From NCBI GenBank assembly GCA_945890645.1, contig CAMDCV010000002.1, forward strand, positions 124,001 to 188,000: a DNA stretch of 64,000 nucleotides, read 5' to 3'. The stretch is from Akkermansia muciniphila. Lineage in GTDB: Bacteria > Verrucomicrobiota > Verrucomicrobiia > Verrucomicrobiales > Akkermansiaceae. Positions 7,032 through 16,962 of this stretch are shown here, piece by piece (the stretch's first letter is position 1; the number at the start of each line of letters is the position of its first letter). A model generated the notes under the pieces. The model was given only the letters and a program-made list of their open reading frames with translations. It had not been told where the DNA came from and did not search any database. Both the position numbers and the translations under genes were made by a program.

Positions 7032-10000
7032 CCGAATACAAAACCATCGCCGAGACAAACCGCTTCATCGTCCTCGATCGCTACATCAAGGACTCTAAGG
7101 TCTGCGAAAATTACCAGAGCGAGGATGCCTTGGAGCGTGAGTTGGTGATCGACCTTGAAGACTTGGGTTATGTCTTTGAGCGTGAACTAAACTCGCCGGA
7201 GAAACTTCTAGCGAATGTGCGCGTCCAGTTGCAAACGCTGAATAAGGTCCAGTTCACCGAATCCGAATGGTCGCGCTTCGTAGAAACCTATCTGGATCGC
7301 CCGAGCGACAACATCGTGGAAAAGACCCGCAAGATCCATGATGATTACATCCACGATTTCGTTTTTGACGATGGACATATCCAGAACATCTACCTGCTCG
7401 ATAAAAAGAACGTCCTGCGCAACACCTGTCAGGTCATCCGACAGTTCGAGCAAGCAGGCAGCCATGCCAACCGCTACGATGTGACCATCCTCGTCAACGG
7501 CCTGCCGCTGGTGCAGGTGGAGTTGAAAAAGCGCGGTGTAGCGATACGCGAAGCCTTTAACCAAGTTCACCGCTACAGCAAGGAGAGCTTCAACAGTGAG
7601 AATTCATTGTTCAAATACTTGCAGTTGTTCGTCATCTCCAACGGAACGGATACTCGCTATTTCGCCAACACTACGCAGCGGGACAAGAACAGTTTCGATT
7701 TCACGATGCACTGGGCGACTAAGAACAACGCCTTGATCAAGGATTTGAAGGATTTCACCGCGACCTTTTTCGAGAAGAGAACCCTGCTCAAAGTCCTTTT
7801 GCAGTATTCGGTGTTCGATGTGAGCAACACCCTGCTGGTCATGCGCCCTTACCAAATCGCGGCCACCGAGCGCATCCTGCAGAAGATTTTCAGTTCCTAC
7901 ACCACCAAGAACTGGAGCGATTCCGAGAGTGGCGGCTACATTTGGCACACCACGGGATCGGGCAAGACGCTGACCAGCTTCAAGGCCGCACGTTTGGCGA
8001 CCGAGTTGGAGTTTATCGATAAAGTGTTCTTCGTCGTGGATCGCAAGGATCTGGATTACCAGACGATGAAGGAATACCAGCGTTTCTCGCCCGATAGCGT
8101 GAACGGCTCCGACAGCACTGCCGCACTGAAGCGGAATCTGGATAAAGACGATAACAAGATCATCGTCACCACGATCCAGAAGCTCAATAACCTCATGAAA
8201 ACTGAGAGCGCCCTGGCTATCTATGGCAAGCAGGTGGTTTTCATTTTCGATGAGTGCCACCGCAGCCAGTTCGGCGAAGCACAGGCGAACTTGAAAAAGA
8301 AGTTCAAGTGTTTCTACCAGTTCGGCTTCACCGGCACTCCCATCTTTCCCGAGAACGCCAGCGGGGCGGAGACCACCGCCAGCGTGTTCGGCCGTGAGCT
8401 GCATTCCTATGTCATCACCGATGCGATTCGCGATGAAAAGGTGCTCAAGTTCAAGGTGGACTACAACGATGTGCGTCCGCGTTTCAAAGCAGTGGAAAGC
8501 GAACAGGACACAAACAAACTCAACGCAGCGGAGAACCGGCAAGCTCTGCTGCACCCGGATCGGATCAAGGAGATTGCGAATTATGTTCTCAACAACTACC
8601 GCCAAAAGACCCACCGCATGCAAGCGGGCGGCAAGGGCTTCAATGCTATGTTCGCCGTGAGCAGTGTGGATGCGGCAAAACAATACTACGAGACCTTCAA
8701 AAATCTCCAAAAAGATAGTGAGAAGCCGATCAAGGTGGCCACGATCTTTTCCTTCGCCGCCAACGAGGAGCAGGAAGCCATTGGCTCGATCCCCGACGAA
8801 AGTTTCGAGGTTTCCGCCATGGACAGCAGCTCGAAAGAGTTCCTGAGCGCGGCCATCGCTGACTACAATACCTTCTTCAAAACGAACTACGGCGTCGATA
8901 GCAATGGTTTTCAAAACTACTATCGAGACCTGGCGCAGCGGGTGAAGCGGCAGGAAGTGGACTTGCTGATCGTGGTCGGCATGTTCCTCACCGGATTCGA
9001 TGCGCCGACCCTCAACACCTTGTTTGTCGATAAGAACCTGCGCTACCACGGACTGATCCAAGCTTACTCGCGGACGAACCGTATCTACGATGCGACGAAG
9101 ACTTTCGGCAACATTATCACTTTCCGCGATCTGGAGCAGGCGACAATCGATGCGATCACTTTGTTTGGTGATGCCAATACCAAGAACGTGGTCTTGGAGA
9201 AGAGCTACAAGGAATACATGGAAGGCTTTATCGAAATCGCCACCGGTGAAGCACGGAGAGGTTTTGTCGAGGTGGTCGCGGAGTTGAAAAATCGTTTCCC
9301 CGATCCGACAGCCATCGAGAAAGAAGCTGATAAAAAGGCCTTCACCAAACTCTTTGGTGAATATCTGAAGATCGAAAACGCGCTGCAGAACTTCGATGAA
9401 TTCGTTAGCCTGAAAGCCCTTCAGAAAGTTGATCGCGATGATCCAGAAGCCGTCGAATCATTCAAGGCGCAGCGCTATCTGAGCGACGAGGATCTCGATA
9501 AGCTCAAAGCAACGGATGTTCTACCCGAGCGCAAAGTTCAGGATTACCGTTCTACCTACAACGACATCCGCGATTGGCTGCGCAAGGAAAAGAGTGCCAA
9601 GGAAAAGCAGGAGTCCAAGGTGGATTGGGATGACGTCGTGTTTGAGATCGACCTACTCAAGTCCCAAGAGATCAACTTGGATTTCATTCTGGAACTGATC
9701 TTCGAGAAGAACCAAAAGGTCAAAGACAAGGGCGCCTTGATTGAAGACGTGCGCCGCGTGATCCGCGCCAGCCTCGGCAACCGCGCCAAGGAAAGTCTCG
9801 TAGTGGATTTCATCAACCAAGCCGATCTGGACCAGTTCAACGACAAGACAAGTGTCATCGAAGCTTTCTTTGCCTATGCCCAGACAGAACAAAAGCGAGA
9901 AGCCGAGACGATCATCCAAGCCGAAAGTCTCAACGAAGAAGCCGCTAAACGTTATTTTTTAACTTCGCTCAAGCGAGAATACGCCAGCGATAACGGCACA

Positions 10001-10126
10001 GAACTGAACGGCATTCTCCCCAAAATGAGTCCACTGAATCCCAAGTATCTAACGATGAAGCAAAGTGTCTTCCAGAAGATCGCAGCTTTTGTTGAAAAGT
10101 TCAAAGGCGTGGGAGGAGGAATTTGA
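7028..10126 (+). CDS. hsdR: type I restriction endonuclease subunit R
   Basis: Nuclease region ([20 protein letters not shown]), helicase motifs ([28 protein letters not shown]), full length 1032 aa. Confidence 0.93.
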   Translation: MTEYKTIAETNRFIVLDRYIKDSKVCENYQSEDALERELVIDLEDLGYVFERELNSPEKLLANVRVQLQTLNKVQFTESEWSRFVETYLDRPSDNIVEKTRKIHDDYIHDFVFDDGHIQNIYLLDKKNVLRNTCQVIRQFEQAGSHANRYDVTILVNGLPLVQVELKKRGVAIREAFNQVHRYSKESFNSENSLFKYLQLFVISNGTDTRYFANTTQRDKNSFDFTMHWATKNNALIKDLKDFTATFFEKRTLLKVLLQYSVFDVSNTLLVMRPYQIAATERILQKIFSSYTTKNWSDSESGGYIWHTTGSGKTLTSFKAARLATELEFIDKVFFVVDRKDLDYQTMKEYQRFSPDSVNGSDSTAALKRNLDKDDNKIIVTTIQKLNNLMKTESALAIYGKQVVFIFDECHRSQFGEAQANLKKKFKCFYQFGFTGTPIFPENASGAETTASVFGRELHSYVITDAIRDEKVLKFKVDYNDVRPRFKAVESEQDTNKLNAAENRQALLHPDRIKEIANYVLNNYRQKTHRMQAGGKGFNAMFAVSSVDAAKQYYETFKNLQKDSEKPIKVATIFSFAANEEQEAIGSIPDESFEVSAMDSSSKEFLSAAIADYNTFFKTNYGVDSNGFQNYYRDLAQRVKRQEVDLLIVVGMFLTGFDAPTLNTLFVDKNLRYHGLIQAYSRTNRIYDATKTFGNIITFRDLEQATIDAITLFGDANTKNVVLEKSYKEYMEGFIEIATGEARRGFVEVVAELKNRFPDPTAIEKEADKKAFTKLFGEYLKIENALQNFDEFVSLKALQKVDRDDPEAVESFKAQRYLSDEDLDKLKATDVLPERKVQDYRSTYNDIRDWLRKEKSAKEKQESKVDWDDVVFEIDLLKSQEINLDFILELIFEKNQKVKDKGALIEDVRRVIRASLGNRAKESLVVDFINQADLDQFNDKTSVIEAFFAYAQTEQKREAETIIQAESLNEEAAKRYFLTSLKREYASDNGTELNGILPKMSPLNPKYLTMKQSVFQKIAAFVEKFKGVGGGI

Positions 10127-10172
10127 GAATCGTTTCATGAATGGCGTGAACAATGGCATTTGCGTAAATCAA

Positions 10173-12389
10173 TCACGTGAAATTGATCGCATCCATGTCG
10201 AAGGTGGCGATGACGTCTTCGGGGAGAGGGGTGCGTGCGAGCACGGCTTGGACGTGATTGGTAAGTGGGCGTGCTTGGGGGCAGCGGAGGGTGATTTGGA
10301 AACGGAATTGGCCGTGCGAACGCACGAGCGGACTCGGCAGTGGTTCGCTGATGTTCATGTGCGGGGGCATGTTTTCGAGCAATCGACGATGGAGCGTTTG
10401 CAGTGTGAACTCGGCGCGACGTTCATGCGTGGATCGCACGGTCAACACGGCGCAGCGGCCGAAGGGCGGGAACTGAAATTCGCGACGAAACTCCAACTCT
10501 TGTTCGCTGAAACCATCGAAGTCATGGCGTCGGGCAAACTGGATAGCGGGCGCATGGGGGGTGCTGGTTTGCACGATGACTTCACCTTCCAATTCCCCGC
10601 GACCCGCACGGCCAGCGACTTGGGTGATCAATTGGAAGGTGCGTTCGGAGGCGCGGAAATCGGGCACGTGCAGGCCGATGTCGGCATTCAAAATACCGAC
10701 CAGCGTGACGTTGGGGAAATGCAGACCTTTGGCGATCATTTGTGTGCCGATGAGCACATCGAGCTTTTTCGCTTTGAAGGCGTTGAGCATGTCGCGCAGG
10801 GTGTTTTTTTTGCGCATGGCATCGGCATCGATGCGGGCAACGCGCGCTTTCGGAATGAGTTTTGCGAGCACTTCTTCGACCTTTTGCGTGCCGAATCCTT
10901 GCAGCGCGATGGCCGGGTCTTTGCACTCCGGGCACTTGCGGGGAACAATCGATTGATAGCCGCAGATGTGGCACATGAGTCGTTCGTCGGTGCGGTGATA
11001 GGTGAGTGCGATGGCGCAGTGCGGGCACTGGCAGGCTTGACCGCAGGCAGGACATTGCAGTGAGCGCGCGAAGCCGCGACGATTGAGAAAGAGGATAGCT
11101 TGCTCGCCGCGTTCGAGTCGTAGTTCAAGAGCTTGGCGGAGTTTATCGGAAAAAATGGTGTTGCTGCTTTTTTGTTTCTGTTGCTCCAGTCGCATGTCGA
11201 TCACTCGCACCAGTGGCATCGAGTGCGAGTCGGCGCGTTGATTGAGTCGCTGCAATAAATACTTGCCCTCTTGGCAGTGGTGAAATGTTTCCAACGAGGG
11301 TGTGGCCGAGCCTAACACAATCGCACATTTTTCGATGTGAGCGCGCAGCACGGCGACATCACGACCGTGGTATCGCGGGGTGGTGTCTTGCTTGTAAGAA
11401 TTGTCATGTTCTTCATCGACGAGGATCAGCCCGAGATCGGGTAGGGGAGCGAACACGGCAGATCGCGCGCCGATGACGATGCGCGCCTCACCATTGCGGA
11501 TGCGATGCCATTCATCAAAGCGCTCGCCTTGGGATAAGTGCGAATGCAGCACGGCTACTTGATCATTGAGCGCGGCGAAACGGGCTTTGAAACGTCGCAC
11601 GGTTTGCGGCGTGAGAGAAATTTCCGGCACCAGCACGAGCACGGTTTTTTTCTGATCGAGGGCGTAACGTGCCGCTTGTAGATATACTTCGGTTTTTCCC
11701 GAACCTGTGACACCTAACAAGAGTAAAGGCTTGCCCGGTTCGTCGATCAATCCGCAGGCGACGGTGAGGGCTTGTTGTTGTTCGGGATTGAGCGTGAGCG
11801 GTTGCGACTCGATGACTTGCTCTTGCAAATCTGCATCGGGCTCCCGTCGGATCGCTTCTTCGTGCACTGCGACCAGTCCGGTTTTTTCCAAGGCTTTCAC
11901 TGAGGCACTGGCGCCTTTGCCGAGTTCGGCCAAAAGAATTTTGTGATCCGATTCTTTCAGCAAGCGGGTAAGAATGAGTTGCTGCTTCGGCGCTTTTTTA
12001 CCGAGCGATTGCAGGATCTCAGGTGTTGGAGTTTTCAGCAACTGCACCATCTTTTGCGACTTCGCATTGTGGTCTTCGGATCTGACCGATTCGGGCAACA
12101 AAGAACGCATGACCGACTCCATGCTCGAGCCGTAATAGTTGGCAATCCAGCGGGCTAACTCTAACAACTCGGTCGTCAACAAGGGCTCGGGGTCGATCAA
12201 TGAGGTGAGAGGACGGGTCGCAAAACCAAGATCCTCAGCTTCGGCAATTGAGAGAACGGTGCCGGTGGCATCGCGATTGCGCAGTGGCACGCGCACACGG
12301 CATCCCGGGCGAACCTTTAGGTCGTCAGGGAAGGAGTAATCGAAGACCAGTTCGGACGGTCCATCGATCAATACACGGGCATTGGGCAC
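10173..12389 (-). CDS. priA: primosomal protein N' (PriA helicase)
   Basis: GVTGSGKTEVYLQAARYALDQKKTVLVLVPEISLTPQT, zinc-binding CPACGQACQCPHC; GTG start placed at ...VPNARVLIDGP. Confidence 0.92.
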   Translation of the reverse strand: MPNARVLIDGPSELVFDYSFPDDLKVRPGCRVRVPLRNRDATGTVLSIAEAEDLGFATRPLTSLIDPEPLLTTELLELARWIANYYGSSMESVMRSLLPESVRSEDHNAKSQKMVQLLKTPTPEILQSLGKKAPKQQLILTRLLKESDHKILLAELGKGASASVKALEKTGLVAVHEEAIRREPDADLQEQVIESQPLTLNPEQQQALTVACGLIDEPGKPLLLLGVTGSGKTEVYLQAARYALDQKKTVLVLVPEISLTPQTVRRFKARFAALNDQVAVLHSHLSQGERFDEWHRIRNGEARIVIGARSAVFAPLPDLGLILVDEEHDNSYKQDTTPRYHGRDVAVLRAHIEKCAIVLGSATPSLETFHHCQEGKYLLQRLNQRADSHSMPLVRVIDMRLEQQKQKSSNTIFSDKLRQALELRLERGEQAILFLNRRGFARSLQCPACGQACQCPHCAIALTYHRTDERLMCHICGYQSIVPRKCPECKDPAIALQGFGTQKVEEVLAKLIPKARVARIDADAMRKKNTLRDMLNAFKAKKLDVLIGTQMIAKGLHFPNVTLVGILNADIGLHVPDFRASERTFQLITQVAGRAGRGELEGEVIVQTSTPHAPAIQFARRHDFDGFSEQELEFRREFQFPPFGRCAVLTVRSTHERRAEFTLQTLHRRLLENMPPHMNISEPLPSPLVRSHGQFRFQITLRCPQARPLTNHVQAVLARTPLPEDVIATFDMDAINFT

Positions 12390-12427
12390 GGGCCGACTGT
12401 AGTTGTGGGGCTGACATGCGGCAAGAA

Positions 12428-13672
12428 TTATGCGGAAAAAGACCGTCGGATCGACTCGGCATCGAGATAGGAAATTGCACTCTCTGGGGCTTCCTGCAAG
12501 TTCTGCGCGATAAGTGAAATACTTTCGCCGTGACGCTTCGGGTGAAAGGGATCGAGTAGGGAAATTGGTAGCGGCTGATGTGTGGGCGAGAGTGCTTCTA
12601 GCAACCACTGACGCGCATCGATGAGCCTGTTTCTTAGAAGGACCTGTATGAACTCTGGGTGAGATCGAGAATGTTCGAGGAGTCTTGTTTTTTCGGCGGT
12701 CGTTTGTTTCGCAAAATCAATACCATCAACAAAAATTCCTTCGTAAAGAAACGGATGTACGATACCAGCGTCGGCGAGATTTTCCTGAATGTGTGGGATC
12801 GCCCGACCGATCAATGGCCTTTGCCAGGCAATCGATTCGAGAAATGCCATGCCGAAGCCTTCTTTTGTCGAAGTCGTAATCAGATGTGTGGCCTCTGCAA
12901 CGCATTCTTCGAGTGAGGGTGCGGGATGCTTTTCCGCAATCGCCCATTCGAAGGGCAGTGCTAGATCATTCGCGATTTGTTGCCAGTGTCCATACTCTTC
13001 TTGATAGCGCGATTGCCCTGGTCCGAGCGTGGTGGCAAATGTCGTACCCGCAGGTCCAATAGCCGCTAAAAGAAGCATTTCACCGATGTTCTTCCTTGTG
13101 ATGGCTCGGGTCGGATAGAGCAGACGAGGATGTTCATGAACGCTAAGGGGAAGAGGATGTGGCGATACTGGATTTCCTAAGATTGTGACTTGCGATTCTG
13201 ATAATCCGGCACGAAATAGAACATCGCGGTCGCGACGATTTAGCACAACATAATGTACGCGTGCGCCAGTGGGAAACCAAGGCGGACCCTGCGAGAGGCG
13301 CTGTAGATTTTCCGGTCTGCCATCTTCCGCGAAATCGTGGATGTGAAGAATCAGTCGCTCTTGCGCGAGCGCGAGTTGCTCTACCAAGGCGGACATTTCC
13401 GGGTGGCATCCGAGCATGGGGTTGTGGATGTGCCAGATCAACGGTCGAGGCAGGTCCTGCACAGTTGCCCAAAGATCCTTTACCGAAAATGGAGCTTTGC
13501 TGGCATAATCCAGCCAAGGAATTTCCCGATGCTCTCCAGTTAGCGAAGAGGCCGGGCCGGCAGTGATCGTGAAAAAAGGGATGCCACGCCGCGAAAACTC
13601 CTCCGCCTCGCATTGCAGTACACGTGTCACACCGCCTGGTCGCAGATGGTAATGAACAAATAGATGCGTCAT
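12428..13672 (-). CDS. glycosyltransferase family 4-like protein
   Basis: N-terminus HYHLRPGGVTRVLQ, C-terminal STKEGFGMAFLESIAWQRPLIG. Confidence 0.75.
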   Translation of the reverse strand: MTHLFVHYHLRPGGVTRVLQCEAEEFSRRGIPFFTITAGPASSLTGEHREIPWLDYASKAPFSVKDLWATVQDLPRPLIWHIHNPMLGCHPEMSALVEQLALAQERLILHIHDFAEDGRPENLQRLSQGPPWFPTGARVHYVVLNRRDRDVLFRAGLSESQVTILGNPVSPHPLPLSVHEHPRLLYPTRAITRKNIGEMLLLAAIGPAGTTFATTLGPGQSRYQEEYGHWQQIANDLALPFEWAIAEKHPAPSLEECVAEATHLITTSTKEGFGMAFLESIAWQRPLIGRAIPHIQENLADAGIVHPFLYEGIFVDGIDFAKQTTAEKTRLLEHSRSHPEFIQVLLRNRLIDARQWLLEALSPTHQPLPISLLDPFHPKRHGESISLIAQNLQEAPESAISYLDAESIRRSFSA

Positions 13673-13743
13673 GGTGGTAGCGGAGGAAATTTTTTCGATT
13701 TCGGATTGGTAGCGGGTCGCGATCTTGCTACGAATTCTGTCGC

Positions 13744-15636
13744 ATGGACGCGGAGCAGGCAAGAAGAGTCTTGGGATTGCAATCAGACGACGATTGGACT
13801 CTGCATGAAGCTGCATTTCTAGCGACTCGTCAACATATGGCGGAGCTCGTGCGACAGTCGCCCACCGATGCGATGGCACAGCGATACCAAGACGGATTGA
13901 TGGAGTTCGATCGTGCCCTCGCTTTTTTCCGTGAGCAGAATCACAGTGCCCCTGATCGGATTAGTGTCGAACCCAAGAAAAAAACGTTCGACTTCGAAGT
14001 TGAAGACTTAACGATGCCTGCACCACGGCCTCGACGCACAGGATGGTTATTTTTATCTGTTTTCATGATCATCGGTATCGCATTTGCGGGGCTTTACGAG
14101 TGGCAGCGACAGCAAGAAGCGCAACGTCAAATGCAAGTCGCCCAGTGGGAAGGGGAAGCCGCCGATCATTTGTCGAAACGGCGTTGGCAAGATGCGCTAG
14201 CAGTCTATCAGAAAATTGAAGTGCTGGAAGGTAATAGCAACATCGCGATAAAAGGTCGTCGCAGTATTGAGGCGGGCATGGTCGAGGAGCAGGAGCAGTA
14301 CCTCGGCTATTGGTCTGGCGCGGCCATCGCAGCGTCGGAAGCTAGCCAATGGGCGGAAGCCTCCGCCGCCATTGCGAAGGTGTTAGAGATGCAACCGCGT
14401 CATGAGGAAATGATCGCACTTGCGGAAAAAGTGCAAACCATGGAAACCGCCAAGCTGCGTCAGCAATGGAGAGACCACGCGCTGGCGGCCATGGACCAAC
14501 GTCAATGGGCCGCGGCATTGCCCTGGATTCAAAAAATGGTAGAGGCTGAACCGCAATCCGAAACCGCACTTGCCTGGAAAGTTACGGCTGAACTAGGTAT
14601 TAAAACCGAGATCGAGAACAAACGGGAAGCGACTCAGCTTTATCAGCAAGCGCTTGCCTTAGATCAAGGTGTTTACAATCCGCAATTACTCGACCGCATT
14701 GATCGGGCGAAAAAGCTCGCACCGGACGATTCCTCCATCCTCGCGCTATATGAAAAAGTCGCAAGTTACGGTCGCACCATCCGTGTCCCACAGGAATTTC
14801 CCGATCTTCAAAAGGCACTCGATGGCGCGCGTGATCACGACCGTGTGGTTCTCGAACCGGGCACATACGTGGGCTCTTTTTCTATCAAAGCCGCAGTGAT
14901 TCTCGAAGCGGCCTCTGGCGAAGTAATCCTATCTTGTGCCGCCGAGTCCGGTCCCGCGCTGACGATCCACAAAGTCGCGCAAGGAGCAAAAATTTCAGGG
15001 CTGCAATTTCACCACACGACTTTACTCGCTGATGCTGAGCGTTATTCGACCGTCCTCGTCTCCGGTGCGAAAGCTTCCTTTGATCGATGTCGATTTTATC
15101 GTGCTGCCGGGCATGGTATGGCCGTGATCCAAGGTGGTGATGTAAGTGTCGATCAATGTCGCTTCGAAGAAAATGGATGGGACGGCATTTCTGTGCAGGA
15201 CGCGCAGAGCCATGCGCAGATCCGCAATAGTGTATTCGTAGGAAATATCCATCACGGCATTGAGGTCTGGAATCAGGCGGCAGCAGTGGTGGAGAGTAAC
15301 CGCTGTGCTGACAACTGCCTGAACGGCATCTTGATCGATACCACCGCTGTCGTAACGGTGCAAACGAATCAGCTCAATGGAAATCGAGAATATGGGATAT
15401 TCATTCGCACTGCCAGTGGTGGATCAGTAGCAGGAAATCGTATAGCTAATAATCTGTTAGGTGGCATGGCTATCGCTCCATCAGCGAAAGCAGTATCGTG
15501 TCAGCAAAATGTCTTTGGTAAAAACGAGGGTGCTGCACTCCTGCTCGGTAAAGGACTTTTTTCATCATCCTTTAGTAAAAATCAATTTCCTGGTTTGATC
15601 GAAAAGTCCGTTGTGACCGATGTGCCGATGGAATAA
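13744..15636 (+). CDS. membrane-anchored TPR-like / right-handed beta-helix (NosD-like) protein
   Basis: N-terminal helical region, TM segment (GWLFLSVFMIIGIAFAGLY), TPR-like helices, then beta-helix repeats (GISVQDAQSHAQIRNSVFVGNIHHGIEVWNQAAAVVESNRCADNCLNGILI). Confidence 0.7.
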   Translation: MDAEQARRVLGLQSDDDWTLHEAAFLATRQHMAELVRQSPTDAMAQRYQDGLMEFDRALAFFREQNHSAPDRISVEPKKKTFDFEVEDLTMPAPRPRRTGWLFLSVFMIIGIAFAGLYEWQRQQEAQRQMQVAQWEGEAADHLSKRRWQDALAVYQKIEVLEGNSNIAIKGRRSIEAGMVEEQEQYLGYWSGAAIAASEASQWAEASAAIAKVLEMQPRHEEMIALAEKVQTMETAKLRQQWRDHALAAMDQRQWAAALPWIQKMVEAEPQSETALAWKVTAELGIKTEIENKREATQLYQQALALDQGVYNPQLLDRIDRAKKLAPDDSSILALYEKVASYGRTIRVPQEFPDLQKALDGARDHDRVVLEPGTYVGSFSIKAAVILEAASGEVILSCAAESGPALTIHKVAQGAKISGLQFHHTTLLADAERYSTVLVSGAKASFDRCRFYRAAGHGMAVIQGGDVSVDQCRFEENGWDGISVQDAQSHAQIRNSVFVGNIHHGIEVWNQAAAVVESNRCADNCLNGILIDTTAVVTVQTNQLNGNREYGIFIRTASGGSVAGNRIANNLLGGMAIAPSAKAVSCQQNVFGKNEGAALLLGKGLFSSSFSKNQFPGLIEKSVVTDVPME

Positions 15637-15687
15637 TGATCACTCATTTGAAACTTCGTCCCTTGGATTCGCGTAGCAATTTTTACT

Positions 15688-16956
15688 ATGGAAAAACTTT
15701 CACGTCGAAATGCGCTCAAGACTTTAGCGGCCTATGCAACCATCCAAATCGTGCCGGGAAGCGTGTTGGGCTTGGGCGGTCAAACAGCACCATCGAATCA
15801 GTTGACGCGCGGCATCATCGGATGCGGGGGGATTTCCTCCAGTCACCTCGATATGCCCGGAAAATTATTGGCTCTATGCGATGTGGATCAAAATCATCTC
15901 GCCAAGCGCATGAAAGATGCCAAGGCCGATCAAATGGGCATTACTGGTTATGCCGATTTCCGTGAAATGTTGACTCGTAAGGATATCGATATCATCCATA
16001 TCGCCACGCCGCCGCATTGGCACGCATTGATGGCGATTGAAGCGGCAAAGGCCGGCAAAGATGTGTGGTGTGAAAAGCCCATGAGTCGTAGCATTGGCGA
16101 GGGATTGGCCATGGTCAAAGCTGTCGAAAAACACAATCGCATGTTTCGCTTGAATACGTGGTTTCGTTTCGAGGATAATTTTTACGGCATGGGAGTGCCG
16201 GTCAAGCAGCTCAAAAAAGCCGCGATGAATGACCTACTTGGTTGGCCATTAAAAGTGACGGTTTCAGGCGTGACAGGATTCGATTGGAAATTCCAGTGGG
16301 TCGGTAAAACCAATTTGCCTGTGCAGCCCGTTCCCAAAGAATTGAATTACGACATGTGGCTCGGTCCTGCGCCGATGAAGCCATACAATAAGCATCGCAC
16401 GCACGGGACTTTCCGTGGCTATTGGGATTATGATGGGGGCGGCTTAGGCGATATGGGACAACACTATCTCGATCCCGTGCAATACCTCCTCAACAAAGAC
16501 GACCAGGCTCCCCTATCTGTCGAGATCGATGCTGATCCCCAAGACTCTGATGCCATTGGCACTTGGCGTCGCATCGAGTTCACGTATGCGGATGGCTGCA
16601 AAATCATTCTAGACGGGCAAAACAAAGACAAAGATGCCGCCTACATTGAGGGGCCCAAAGGGAAAATCTACAGAGGCTTTCGCAGCGACATTCCCGATCT
16701 TGAAAAGAAACTCGCCGCGCTGCCTGATCCTCCTGAGCAGATTGTCGATTTCCATGAATCAGTACGCACACGCAAAAAATTTGCTCTCAATGAACAAAAT
16801 GGTTTTTGGTCATGCACTCTCGTGAATATGGGAGTGACGGCTCATCGACTCAACAAAAGCCTGAAGTTTGATGGGAAAACGATGCAATTCGACATTCCTG
16901 AAGCGAACGCACTGATTCATCAGACTATGCGCGGACCATGGAAGATCGATGTGTGA
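15688..16956 (+). CDS. Gfo/Idh/MocA family oxidoreductase (Tat-like signal)
   Basis: SRRNALKTLAAYATIQIVPG leader, GIIGCGGISSSHL, EKPMSRS. Confidence 0.85.
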   Translation: MEKLSRRNALKTLAAYATIQIVPGSVLGLGGQTAPSNQLTRGIIGCGGISSSHLDMPGKLLALCDVDQNHLAKRMKDAKADQMGITGYADFREMLTRKDIDIIHIATPPHWHALMAIEAAKAGKDVWCEKPMSRSIGEGLAMVKAVEKHNRMFRLNTWFRFEDNFYGMGVPVKQLKKAAMNDLLGWPLKVTVSGVTGFDWKFQWVGKTNLPVQPVPKELNYDMWLGPAPMKPYNKHRTHGTFRGYWDYDGGGLGDMGQHYLDPVQYLLNKDDQAPLSVEIDADPQDSDAIGTWRRIEFTYADGCKIILDGQNKDKDAAYIEGPKGKIYRGFRSDIPDLEKKLAALPDPPEQIVDFHESVRTRKKFALNEQNGFWSCTLVNMGVTAHRLNKSLKFDGKTMQFDIPEANALIHQTMRGPWKIDV

Positions 16957-16962
16957 ATTGCT

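Noticed and set aside
7604-9061. 485-aa minus-strand ORF
   Set aside because: Fully antisense to hsdR, which has clear helicase motifs; translation is a low-complexity shadow frame.
7028-10126. hsdR as prophage cargo
   Set aside because: It lies outside the predicted CAATACA terminus and has different strand composition from the phage genes.
10065-11063. 332-aa plus-strand ORF
   Set aside because: Antisense to priA and overlapping the hsdR end; shadow frame.
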